This document shows, in pieces, positions 14,669 through 22,838 of a stretch of DNA of 35,147 nucleotides. The translations under genes were made by a program, and so were the position numbers. The DNA comes from a virus. Numbering within the stretch: the first letter of the stretch is position 1; each line of letters opens with the position of its first letter. The stretch covers positions 1-35,147 of IMG/VR virus record IMGVR_UViG_3300033978_000676; one strand, 5' to 3'. The notes below the pieces were generated by a model. The model ran no database searches and was not told the origin of the DNA. It was given only the letters and a program-made list of their open reading frames with translations.

Positions 14669-16054
14669 TCACACCTCCAGCTCCGCCACCTCAGTGACCA
14701 TGGCCTCGTAGGCCTCGCGAGCGGCGGCATTGATCCATCCCCTGGAGGGGGTCCACACCGGATCCCCTGATGGCCAGGGCCTGGCGCCGCCGTTTGCCGG
14801 GTTGTTGGCCTGGTTCGGCCGGGGTGTGGTGGCCGGCAGGGCGGTGCGCTCCATCAGCGGGAAGTCGCCCGGGCCGCGGGGCTCACCGGTGCCGCCGATC
14901 GGCCGCCAGGGCCTGCTGCTGGCCTGGTCGTACTTCTGCCGCGTCGCCGCGGCCAGGGCCTGCTGCTGCGCCTCCCATCGCTCGCCGCGGCCGCTGGCCA
15001 GCTCGTTCTGGATCACCAGGGCCTCGAGGGTGATCGGGGACAGGGCGCAACGGCAGTTCGGGTGCGCGGGGGTCTTCACGCTGCCGGCGTAGTAGAGGCA
15101 TCCCATGCGGGGCGCACACCACTCACAGACCCGATCGTCGGCCGTGGCGACCCACCGCACAAAGCCGGCCCCAACACGGCGGAAAGTGCGCTCGCGGGCC
15201 TCGCCGGCGGCGATGTGGGTTTCGGTGCGTGCCACGGTCTCGGCCCGGTTGCGGAAGGCGTCGTTGATGTGGGGCAGGCGGGCCTTGAGGGTGCGGGCCA
15301 GCGTGCGGCTGTCCACGCCGGTGGCCAACTGGGTGGCGGTCTCGAACTGCACCGTGTCGCCCCAGTCACGCCACCAGCGGAAGAAGTAGTCCTTGGAGGC
15401 GCGCACCCGCTCATCGGTGGCAGTGTTGCGCTGGCGCCGGTAGTTGGCGCTGAGGCTCTGGAAGTCGCGCTCGGCCGCGGCGATGGTGGCGCCCATGTTG
15501 AGCAGCCTGGTGAAACTCTGGCCCTCCTGGTAGGGGCTGCCCGGGGCGGGCGCATCGGTGGGGGCCGGAGGGGCGGCGGGCGGCAGCTGGGGGTCCTGCA
15601 GGGCCGGGTGCCGGCCGGAGAGCACGGCGGCCGGGGGGAGCATGTCGCGCGAGAGCTCGAGGGCGTACTCGGTCCCCAGGTCCTGGGCCTTGTTGTAGAG
15701 CTCCGTGAGCTCACGGTTGAGGGCTGTGTTGGCGGCCCGGGCGGCCGGGAAGCGGTTGATGATCGCCTGCAGGTCCTGGGCGAGCTGGCCCTGTAGGTAG
15801 AGGCTGGCCTGGTTTTTCTGCAGGGGGGTGATGGGCACCGGGCCGCCGGGGGTGCTGCCGAGGAATGCGCCGGGGGTGGTGGCCGGGTCGTACTCGGGCT
15901 GCTCCGCGATCCGCTCCAGGCGATCGGTGATGCTTCGGATGGTGCGGCGCAGGGCCTCATCGAAGATCCCGCGCAGCTTGCGAAGCTGCCGATCCTCCAG
16001 GCCCCGCAACTGCTGGTCGAGCTCCTCGAGCAGCTCCAGGGACCGGTCAGCCAT
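14669..16054 (-). CDS. Minor head protein, SPP1 gp7 / Mu F-type head morphogenesis protein
   Basis: This 461-residue protein starts at ATG 16054. The first 140 residues are long charged helices. The diagnostic domain is at about 270-340: ARTETHIAAGEARERTF, then WVATADDRVCEWCAPRMG, then TPAHPNCRC, giving a Cys/His cluster (Cys310, Cys313, Cys319, His331, Cys334, Cys336) as in the phage Mu F/SPP1 gp7 family. These proteins bind the portal vertex and are often ejected with the DNA. The last 100 residues are Pro- and Gly-rich. It is separated from the portal by the two giant proteins and an 80-residue gene, a larger gap than usual. Confidence 0.86.
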   Translation of the reverse strand: MADRSLELLEELDQQLRGLEDRQLRKLRGIFDEALRRTIRSITDRLERIAEQPEYDPATTPGAFLGSTPGGPVPITPLQKNQASLYLQGQLAQDLQAIINRFPAARAANTALNRELTELYNKAQDLGTEYALELSRDMLPPAAVLSGRHPALQDPQLPPAAPPAPTDAPAPGSPYQEGQSFTRLLNMGATIAAAERDFQSLSANYRRQRNTATDERVRASKDYFFRWWRDWGDTVQFETATQLATGVDSRTLARTLKARLPHINDAFRNRAETVARTETHIAAGEARERTFRRVGAGFVRWVATADDRVCEWCAPRMGCLYYAGSVKTPAHPNCRCALSPITLEALVIQNELASGRGERWEAQQQALAAATRQKYDQASSRPWRPIGGTGEPRGPGDFPLMERTALPATTPRPNQANNPANGGARPWPSGDPVWTPSRGWINAAAREAYEAMVTEVAELEV

Positions 16055-16058
16055 GGGC

Positions 16059-16301
16059 TCAGATCCTCAGCCGGGCTTCTTGCACAGCCGCCGGAATGCC
16101 GCTCAGGAATGCCCCCAGCCAGCGCTGATCAGCCTCTGTCTGCGCCAGGGGGTAAAAGGCCTCAGCCATGGCTGCCACCGCTTCACGATCACGCCCGGTG
16201 GTTTTGGCCTTCAGGGCTGCCCACCTGACCACACCAGCACGATCGAGCTTCCGGCCCATGCCGCGGATGATCTCCTGGGCCTCGTCAATGGCTGCAGTCA
16301 T
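16059..16301 (-). CDS. Hypothetical small helical protein
   Basis: This 80-residue protein starts at ATG 16301 and ends 4 bases before the minor head gene start. It is entirely helical by composition (MTAAIDEAQEIIRGMGRKL, REAVAAMAEAFYPLAQTEA) and has no cysteine or membrane segment. Tight spacing suggests cotranscription and coupling with the minor head gene. No family was recognised. Confidence 0.6.
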   Translation of the reverse strand: MTAAIDEAQEIIRGMGRKLDRAGVVRWAALKAKTTGRDREAVAAMAEAFYPLAQTEADQRWLGAFLSGIPAAVQEARLRI

Positions 16302-16375
16302 CAGTACCTCTCATTGAACGCCAGTTTGCCATGCTTCACCATTGTTTGCCTTGCCTGAGTCACACTTGATTCCAC

Positions 16376-19300
16376 TCAATCATGCAGTGCTGGGTGATAC
16401 TGCTTCAGAGCGCGAGGGGCAAAAACCCACGCAGTGAAAGACTCGGCGAACAGCTCCTCTCGGTTTGTCAGTGAATACTTAGACGGCCCACGACCCTGAT
16501 TCAAGGACTGGGTAACAGCTGCCGGTGTTGAACGTTGCCGTTCAGAATGCAGGCTGTGCATCAGGACAGTTTCACCTTTGCCGCTCGAAGTGTTTGCCGG
16601 CAGATCAGTGCGCAGCCGCACGCCGGCAAAACTGTCGACAGCGTGCCCTAATTCGTGTACGTGAACAGAAATAGCCTTTTCTGCACCTGTCAAATTAAAG
16701 CCGTATCCGATTGGCATACTTTTAACATTCCACGTCTCTGGATCCGAATCACTTAGACTGCCTAGTCGCTCTGGCAGGTGCTTTGCTATGTGGCTGCTGT
16801 AAGACCGCCTAAGTTTTCTAGGGTCTATTTTGGACGCTTCAGGCTTAAGGTCACCGTCCCATCCAGTAGTCCCAGCTCTTGCCACATAGGCTTTTTGCCC
16901 AAACACATAAAAGCCTCCTGAGTTGAGGTCGGCGAGCCCCTTTGTGTTACTGGTTATCAGTTCTTGAGCCGCCCATTTCAATTCATTTAGGCGACTCTCT
17001 TTAAGAGAGTTGTACGTTTTTCGTGCATAAGAGACATTTGTGGTGTAGTAAGAAAGCTCCTTTTTCCTGTCTTCTTCAAATCGCCATCCCTGAGCGATGC
17101 CTCGGTCGAACTGGGCCGTTTGATCTGCGAGGTCTGCAAGGTGATCGGCCAGTCGTTGCTTTGCCCTCAGTTCTTCCGGTGCTGGCTTGAGCTTTGACGG
17201 GTTCCTGATTATCTCCGCCTTGCGGACCAAGCCTGCACCGGCGATGGTGTTGTCTTTCCGCATCCATTCCATGCGTTCATCACTGACCAGCCCCATCTCG
17301 ACAACCATTTTGGCAAGTTTTTTTCCGTCATTCCATGGGATCTCTTTAGACCCAATTTCCTTGCCGGTGATTCGCTTGATTTCGCCGGAACTTTCTGCTG
17401 CCACGTTTACAAGGATGCCGGCTTCCTCCATAAACGCCAGAGCCTTCCTCGCGTTCACACCAGCCTCTCCTGGCGCATCACGCGCCACCTTCAGGAGCGC
17501 TGCCGCCAATTCCTCGCCCCCGTAGTTCACTGCACCGGTGCGAATTGTGCGCTCCTTGATGCCCTGTGCAATGCGGGCTTCCACCTCAGGGCTGAATGGC
17601 AGGTTTGTGGGGATCAGTCCATCACGACCTAACTGCCCCCTTTGCTCCAGCAGCTGCAGGGCTTTCTGGCTTCGTTGGGCGGCGATGCCCTGAGCAATCT
17701 CCGCAGCCTCTCCAGTCTTCACCGTGCCGATGCCTCGCTGGTTAGATGGGGCCCCGCCGGCCAGGGCCAGCAGGCGCTTCAGCCGTTCCTTCCCGATTGC
17801 GCTGCCCGGACTGGTGCGGCACTCCTTCCGCAGGCTGATGCACGTCGCCCCGCAGCTGTAGCCCGTGCTGCATTTTCGGCGAAGGGCGTCGATCCGCTGC
17901 TGCAGGCTGTTGCCTCTGAAGAGGCTTTTCAAGGTCGAATCAGCCCGCGGCGACTGCAGGCGCTCTCTCCTGATCCGCACAGCTCGGAAGACGTTGTTCA
18001 GGCCCCAGACCCATTGATCCTGATCGCCCTGCTCAGGGACGATCCAATCCTCAAAGCGGGGGTCTCGATAGCGCTCATTCCTTCGCTGGCGGGCGGGGCT
18101 GGCATCAGTCAGCAGCCTTGACGCCGACATGAAACGCTGGCCTGCGATGTAGCGCTCAGCATCCACTCCGGTCAGTTGCGTGCGCGCAGTCCAGCGATGT
18201 CCATCCGGTCCCCCATACGCTTCTGGTCCCCCATAGCGGGCAATTTCGTCGTCAATGTCTGCCATCTGATCGTCAAAAAACTTCCTGCGCTCAGGATCTG
18301 TCGATCGGTAAGCCTGCTGCTTGATCTGCTCGGTGGCCCAGTTCAGCTCATCGGTGCTCATCCGCTGGGTGACAGCCGCCTCAAACAGGCTGCCCACCAG
18401 CCCTGGCGTCTTGTCACTGGGTTGGCGCCGTGGGTAGAGGATGTAGCCGTCATCCCCGAAGAACAGCTCGTCATTCTTGGCGGCCATTTTTTTGAGTCCG
18501 GTGGGCCGCGGGAGGCCTTCACCTTTCGGCTTGATCGGTCGTTCAGGGAAGGAAGGCCGCTTGTTGCGGATGACCCGTGGTTCTCTGTCGCCACCTGTGG
18601 CCTTCTCCCCTTGGCCGCCCGCCTCCCCTTCGCCGAGCTTCAGGGGCTTGGCTCCGACAAAGGAGCCCTCGCTCATCCAGGCGCCTCCCGGATACCAGTG
18701 GCCATCGGGCCCTGTTTCGCCGCCAGGCTTGGCCCGCCGCAGCTGCACGATCACCTTGGGCTTCTTCACCCCTGCGGCGGCGGCCGCGGCTTCCTGCCGC
18801 TTGCGTTCGGCTTTCACCAGGGCCTGCTTTTCGCTGTTCTCTGCCCGGATCTTTCCGGCCATCGCCTGGGCTTCGGCTGCATTGGGCACGCCGATTCCCC
18901 GGGGCTTGATGTCACCTCGAGCCAGTGAGAAGAGGCGCTGCAGCCGCTCTTTTCCCGTCGTGCTGCCGGGGCTGACCCTGCACTCCTTCTGGATGCTGAT
19001 GCAGGCGCGGCCGCAGCTGTAGCCGGTGGTGCAGCGGCGCTTCAAGGCATCAATCCGTTCCTGGATGCTGTCGGCACGGTTGGCTCCCTGCTCGGCCTCA
19101 GCCGCCACAACGGCCTCCAGGCGCTTTCTGGCCTTCTGGATTCGCTTATCCACGTCCTCCACCTTGTAGTGCATGTCGCCGTTGAAAGACCCATGGGTCG
19201 GCATGCGCGTTTTCCCGAGTCGTTCCGCAACACGCGCAGCAACCCAGTGGCTGACCATGGTGGAGCGCTCATGCGGCATCAGATGGGCCTCCTCAGGCGT

Positions 19301-20092
19301 TGAGGCGGCCCGGGGGGCGATGCCAACGCGCCGGGCCATCACCTTGGCGGGCATGGCGTGGCTGCTGCCTGGCATGACCCATTCGAGGCCGCGGCCATAC
19401 TCGTTGCGGCTGATCTGCGGCTCAGGCGGGGTTTCCTGCTCGATCTCGCGATAGATGTTGCCGATCCGCTTGAGCTCTTGCTGGAGCTGGGCCTTCTCCA
19501 TCTCGAGCTTGGCAACCGTCTGGGCACTGGATCGGACCCGCTTGAACCCTGCTTTTTGGTCGGCGGTGTTGAAGCCCAGCAGCTTTACCGCCGTCTCGCT
19601 GCTCACCAGGCCGGTGCTGCCATCGGGCCTGCGCACCTTGAACTGGTGAACCACCCGTCTGCCGGTTTCGGCATTCTGCTCTGAACGCTCCCAGTCGCTG
19701 ACCCGCTTGAGCTGCTCCTCTCCGTGGCTGTCCTGGAAGCTGTCCATCATCCACTGCCATTCGTAGGCCAGCAGCTCAGCCCCTGATGGGCCCTTCACTG
19801 GCGGATTGAAGGAAATGGGCTCCACAGGCCGGCGGCGGCGGGTGTCGTCTGGTGGAGCGCCTGGATCTGCCCCTTGGCCTTTGTGGCATTCCTTGTCGCG
19901 ATTGATCCAGCCCTGACCGCACGGCTCACCAGTGCCCTTACCTGCTGCTGGAGGGCTGCCTCCTAAATCGAGACCCAGCTGGCCTGGGACTTCAGCTCGG
20001 CGCCGGAGGGCATCCAGGCGGTGCTGGATCAGCTGTGCACGGATCAGCGCAGGCCGGGTCTGCATGTCAGCAGCATCTGGCGCGCAGGGCAT
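16376..20092 (-). CDS. Giant polyvalent-type protein with HExxH metallopeptidase and CxTGYSCG modules
   Basis: This 1238-residue protein starts at ATG 20092 or slightly downstream, overlapping the preceding gene by 26 bases. Residues 58-70 hold a degenerate module (CGQGWINRDKECH). Residues 354-372 and 741-759 carry the full motif CxTGYSCGxxCISxxKECR, each preceded by a RIDALxxxC helix and followed by a PGSxxGKERLxRL helix. Between them lies an unassigned region with GPDGHWYPGGAWMSEGSFVG. Near the C-terminus, VHVHELGHAVDSF gives a zinc metallopeptidase motif HELGH at 1146-1150 and NREELFAESF (Glu1212, 1213, 1217) a possible third ligand. The layout resembles phage polyvalent proteins that enter the host with DNA. 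Substrate is unknown. The 16400-17900 part is less GC-rich than the flanks by eye. Confidence 0.75.
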   Translation of the reverse strand: MPCAPDAADMQTRPALIRAQLIQHRLDALRRRAEVPGQLGLDLGGSPPAAGKGTGEPCGQGWINRDKECHKGQGADPGAPPDDTRRRRPVEPISFNPPVKGPSGAELLAYEWQWMMDSFQDSHGEEQLKRVSDWERSEQNAETGRRVVHQFKVRRPDGSTGLVSSETAVKLLGFNTADQKAGFKRVRSSAQTVAKLEMEKAQLQQELKRIGNIYREIEQETPPEPQISRNEYGRGLEWVMPGSSHAMPAKVMARRVGIAPRAASTPEEAHLMPHERSTMVSHWVAARVAERLGKTRMPTHGSFNGDMHYKVEDVDKRIQKARKRLEAVVAAEAEQGANRADSIQERIDALKRRCTTGYSCGRACISIQKECRVSPGSTTGKERLQRLFSLARGDIKPRGIGVPNAAEAQAMAGKIRAENSEKQALVKAERKRQEAAAAAAGVKKPKVIVQLRRAKPGGETGPDGHWYPGGAWMSEGSFVGAKPLKLGEGEAGGQGEKATGGDREPRVIRNKRPSFPERPIKPKGEGLPRPTGLKKMAAKNDELFFGDDGYILYPRRQPSDKTPGLVGSLFEAAVTQRMSTDELNWATEQIKQQAYRSTDPERRKFFDDQMADIDDEIARYGGPEAYGGPDGHRWTARTQLTGVDAERYIAGQRFMSASRLLTDASPARQRRNERYRDPRFEDWIVPEQGDQDQWVWGLNNVFRAVRIRRERLQSPRADSTLKSLFRGNSLQQRIDALRRKCSTGYSCGATCISLRKECRTSPGSAIGKERLKRLLALAGGAPSNQRGIGTVKTGEAAEIAQGIAAQRSQKALQLLEQRGQLGRDGLIPTNLPFSPEVEARIAQGIKERTIRTGAVNYGGEELAAALLKVARDAPGEAGVNARKALAFMEEAGILVNVAAESSGEIKRITGKEIGSKEIPWNDGKKLAKMVVEMGLVSDERMEWMRKDNTIAGAGLVRKAEIIRNPSKLKPAPEELRAKQRLADHLADLADQTAQFDRGIAQGWRFEEDRKKELSYYTTNVSYARKTYNSLKESRLNELKWAAQELITSNTKGLADLNSGGFYVFGQKAYVARAGTTGWDGDLKPEASKIDPRKLRRSYSSHIAKHLPERLGSLSDSDPETWNVKSMPIGYGFNLTGAEKAISVHVHELGHAVDSFAGVRLRTDLPANTSSGKGETVLMHSLHSERQRSTPAAVTQSLNQGRGPSKYSLTNREELFAESFTAWVFAPRALKQYHPALHD
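17816..17872 (-). repeat. Cys-motif module copy (1238-aa protein, second full copy)
   Basis: This encodes residues 741-759, preceded by NSLQQRIDALRRK and followed by TSPGSAIGKERLKRLLALAGG. The downstream QRGIGTVKTGEAAEIAQGI segment also matches that of the 923-residue protein, so the duplicated unit extends over about 65 residues. Confidence 0.9.
18977..19033 (-). repeat. Cys-motif module copy (1238-aa protein, first full copy)
   Basis: This encodes residues 354-372, preceded by ADSIQERIDALKRR and followed by VSPGSTTGKERLQRLFSLARG. All motif cysteines are present. Confidence 0.9.
19883..19921 (-). repeat. Degenerate Cys-motif module near the N-terminus of the 1238-aa protein
   Basis: Residues 58-70 read CGQGWINRDKECH. 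They align to the second half of the motif with the central Cys replaced by Trp. The first half is absent. It is probably a decayed or divergent copy. Confidence 0.6.
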
Positions 20093-22838
20093 CGAGGCGA
20101 TCCTGAATGACGGAATCCATCAGTGCTTTCACGCTGTTCTTCATGCTGACCAGCTTCTCGAACACCTTCCGATCACCGCCGGCATCCGGGTGGTGCTTCA
20201 TGGCCAGCTTGCGGAAGGCCTTGTCCACATCGGCCTTGGTGGCCTTTTTCGGATCCAGGCCGAAGGCCACCCAGGGGCGGAAGTTCTTGAGGATGTCCAC
20301 CCCGTTGATGACGCTGCCGCCGTCCTTGAGGCCACGCTCATCCCTGGGGACCGCAACGAACCGCCGATAGAGCTGGCGCCACTCCTCCTCGGCGTTCTTG
20401 CCCTTGAGGGTGCGGGGGTTGTCACCCACGACCGACTGCTGAAAATTCTTGTTGGCCATCAGGGCGGCCGTGCTCTTCACGTTGAACGACTTGAAAACCG
20501 CCGATCGCATCTCCCTGATGGTCATGGGCTTGGCCGTGCTGGCCGGGCCCTTCCCTTGGCCCTCCGATGCCTTCTCACTTCCTCCCCTGCTGGAGGGGGC
20601 CTCCTTGGCCCTGGCGCCACCGCTGACAGCAGGGCCGCCTTCCTTGCCAGCCGCCAGGGCGAGAATCCGCGTCATCTTCTGCTGATTGGCGCCGCCGGGG
20701 GTCTTGCGGCAGACCTTGCCCATCGAAATGCAGCTGGCCCCGCAGCTGTAGCCGGTGCGGCACTGCCGCTTCACGGCATCGATGCGCTGCGTGGCCATCG
20801 CCTCACGGATCAGCCGCTGGATTCGCTGCTCACGGCTGTCGGTGCGGCGGTTCATGCTGCCGAAGGTGTTGGTGCCCACGGCCTTCATCAGCTCATCCAA
20901 TGCGGGGGCCATCTTCGCGATCTGCTCCTTGTTGGGCCACAGGGGGCTCTCACCGCCCAGGCCTGAGAGGTAGGTGTTCTCCTGCCCCTTGGTCTTCAGC
21001 TTGTGCTGCACGTACCGCTCGAAGGTGCGGGCGAACACCTCACGGCCTGAAGTCCAGTATGAATATTGAGCGCTGCCAGCTTTGATTCCATAGCCTGCCA
21101 GTCCGTCTCTCAGGGTAAACCGAAAGTCTGTGTCATCGATAGCCTTTCGGACGCTATCCATAGCCTTCCAAACCGGATTATCCGCCTGGCTTTTAGTCCC
21201 ACCATTCGGGTCCCAGTACAAACCACTGGTTTGCTCGCTCAGGTATGCTGGTCCACTCCTCATGCGTGATTTACCGCGGGGAGTTTGCTGGCCGATGTAA
21301 TCATCCAAGGCGTGCCCCCATTCGTGGGCCAGGGTGCCGACACCGTTCTTCCGGGTGATGTTGATCACTTTTGTCCCCGGCTCGTAGTGTGCCGCGGCCC
21401 GACCCTTGCCTCTGGCTCCGAAGGCCAGGCCCAGCTGGCCGTCCAGCGAGATGGCCCGATCTGGGAGCCCCGTCACGTCCGCCAGGTCGACCAGGGCCTC
21501 GGCGGTCTTGCGCAGGTGGTGGGCCCTTTCTTCATCGGTGACGCTGTTGCCGAACTGCAGGCCCCGCATTCCCATTCGGTTGGCGAGCACCGTGGTGGAC
21601 CCGGCCGGCGTGTCATCGACACCCAGGGCGCGGCCGCCAGTGCGGACCGCCCTCTTCACGTAGAGGTCGGCGGCGTTGATGGTCGCCCCGCCGCGCTGCA
21701 CCCCGGTGACCTTGTCGATCGAGGCCCCCCCCAGGATCTCCTGTGTGGCGTTGCGCATCACATCCGCCAGCTCAGCGGTGCTCTTTCCGTCGTTGGCCTT
21801 CTTGAGGCGGACCCCCAGGGTGTTGATCTGCCCGGTAACTGACGTTTTGGAGTAGCTGCCTCTGCTGGCCTTGTTGGTGAGGTCCACCAAGGAGTTGGCC
21901 AGGGGGTTGTAGCGATCGTATGTGTCCAGGGAGCGATTCCCCCTGATGGCCGTGATCCGGTTGGTGGTGGCCCGGGAAATTTCCGCGAGCATCTCGCGCG
22001 GATCAGCATCATCCCGTCGGCGGTCGATGATGCCCTTCACCTCCTGAAGGTGGTCGTAGTAGAGCTTGCGCATCTCCGCCGGGGTCTTCTTCCCGGTGAT
22101 CTGGGCCCGGTTGTAAGCCTGGAAGGCCTTATCGGTGAAAGGCTGCGCCGGAAAGGATTTCAGGGCCAGGTGGCCGGCCAGGCGGGTGAGGTAGTTGGCG
22201 TTGGTGAGGCCTTCCGTCAGGTCGAGCGGCTCGGCTTTGAGCAGCTTGTCTCGGGTGACCATGGCCGCGGCCGTGCCATCGGCTTCTGCCTCGCTCAGCG
22301 AACGCCACTGGTTGGCCTTGTGCCGAGCGGAGCCCTTCAGGTCTTCCCCGACATTCCCCACAGTTGACGGCCTGGCGAACTCGTAGTCCGGATCCGCTGC
22401 CTTGGCGGCCCGATCGGCCTCACCCCGGGGGGTGCCGGCCGGCGCCATAGGGCGATCGCCGGCGCTTGGGCGTGGCTGGCGGGCCTGTGCGGCGGCCTTG
22501 GCCGCGGCCTCTGCCGCCTGTGCTGCTTGGGCCTTCTCTGCCGCGGCCTGCTGGCGTACCCCCCGCAGCTGGCCCGCTTTCTCCCCCCGGCGGGTGGCGA
22601 TACCCTCGGCCAGCTCACCGGCCTCCTTGGCCTTCACCGGGGCAATGCCGCGCTGGCTGGAGGCGCCCCCGGCCGCCAGGGCCAGCAGGCGCTTGAGGCG
22701 TTCCTTCCCGATCGCCGACCCCGGGCTGGTGCGGCATTCCTTCCGCAGGGAGATGCAGGTGCTCCCGCAGCTGTAGCCCGTGCGGCACTGCCGTTTGAGG
22801 GCGTCGATCCGCTGCTGCAGGCTGTCAGCCAGGTTCAT
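20067..22838 (-). CDS. Polyvalent protein: LPD1-like metallopeptidase, J-domain, two CxTGYSCG modules
   Basis: This 923-residue protein starts at ATG 22838, overlapping the portal stop by four bases. The N-terminus is SLQQRIDALKRQC followed by the motif CxTGYSCGxxCISxxKECR (18-36), then an Ala-rich linker (about 85-125) and a helical region. Around 460-520, LGLAFGARGKGRAAAHYEPG, VINITRKNG and LAHEWGHALDDYIG match large polyvalent-protein-associated domain 1, with HEWGH at 505-509. A second motif copy is at 693-711. The C-terminus is a J-domain, WVAFGLDPKKATKADVDKAF with HPD at 883-885, ending in another DALRARCC helix. Polyvalent proteins of phages are thought to be injected and to act on host targets. 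Combining a peptidase-like domain with a J-domain could target Hsp70 clients, which is speculation. Confidence 0.82.
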   Translation of the reverse strand: MNLADSLQQRIDALKRQCRTGYSCGSTCISLRKECRTSPGSAIGKERLKRLLALAAGGASSQRGIAPVKAKEAGELAEGIATRRGEKAGQLRGVRQQAAAEKAQAAQAAEAAAKAAAQARQPRPSAGDRPMAPAGTPRGEADRAAKAADPDYEFARPSTVGNVGEDLKGSARHKANQWRSLSEAEADGTAAAMVTRDKLLKAEPLDLTEGLTNANYLTRLAGHLALKSFPAQPFTDKAFQAYNRAQITGKKTPAEMRKLYYDHLQEVKGIIDRRRDDADPREMLAEISRATTNRITAIRGNRSLDTYDRYNPLANSLVDLTNKASRGSYSKTSVTGQINTLGVRLKKANDGKSTAELADVMRNATQEILGGASIDKVTGVQRGGATINAADLYVKRAVRTGGRALGVDDTPAGSTTVLANRMGMRGLQFGNSVTDEERAHHLRKTAEALVDLADVTGLPDRAISLDGQLGLAFGARGKGRAAAHYEPGTKVINITRKNGVGTLAHEWGHALDDYIGQQTPRGKSRMRSGPAYLSEQTSGLYWDPNGGTKSQADNPVWKAMDSVRKAIDDTDFRFTLRDGLAGYGIKAGSAQYSYWTSGREVFARTFERYVQHKLKTKGQENTYLSGLGGESPLWPNKEQIAKMAPALDELMKAVGTNTFGSMNRRTDSREQRIQRLIREAMATQRIDAVKRQCRTGYSCGASCISMGKVCRKTPGGANQQKMTRILALAAGKEGGPAVSGGARAKEAPSSRGGSEKASEGQGKGPASTAKPMTIREMRSAVFKSFNVKSTAALMANKNFQQSVVGDNPRTLKGKNAEEEWRQLYRRFVAVPRDERGLKDGGSVINGVDILKNFRPWVAFGLDPKKATKADVDKAFRKLAMKHHPDAGGDRKVFEKLVSMKNSVKALMDSVIQDRLDALRARCC
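20706..20762 (-). repeat. Cys-motif module copy (923-aa protein, second copy)
   Basis: This encodes residues 693-711, preceded by MATQRIDAVKRQ. The KECR end is changed to KVCR, and the following helix is PGGANQQKMTRILALAAG. It is the most divergent of the full copies. Confidence 0.88.
22731..22787 (-). repeat. Cys-motif module copy (923-aa protein, N-terminal copy)
   Basis: This encodes residues 18-36 at the very N-terminus. It is followed by TSPGSAIGKERLKRLLALAA and QRGIAPVKAKEAGELAEGI, the longest form of the unit. DNA identity with the copy at 17816-17872 is high over the flanking 180 bases. Confidence 0.9.
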
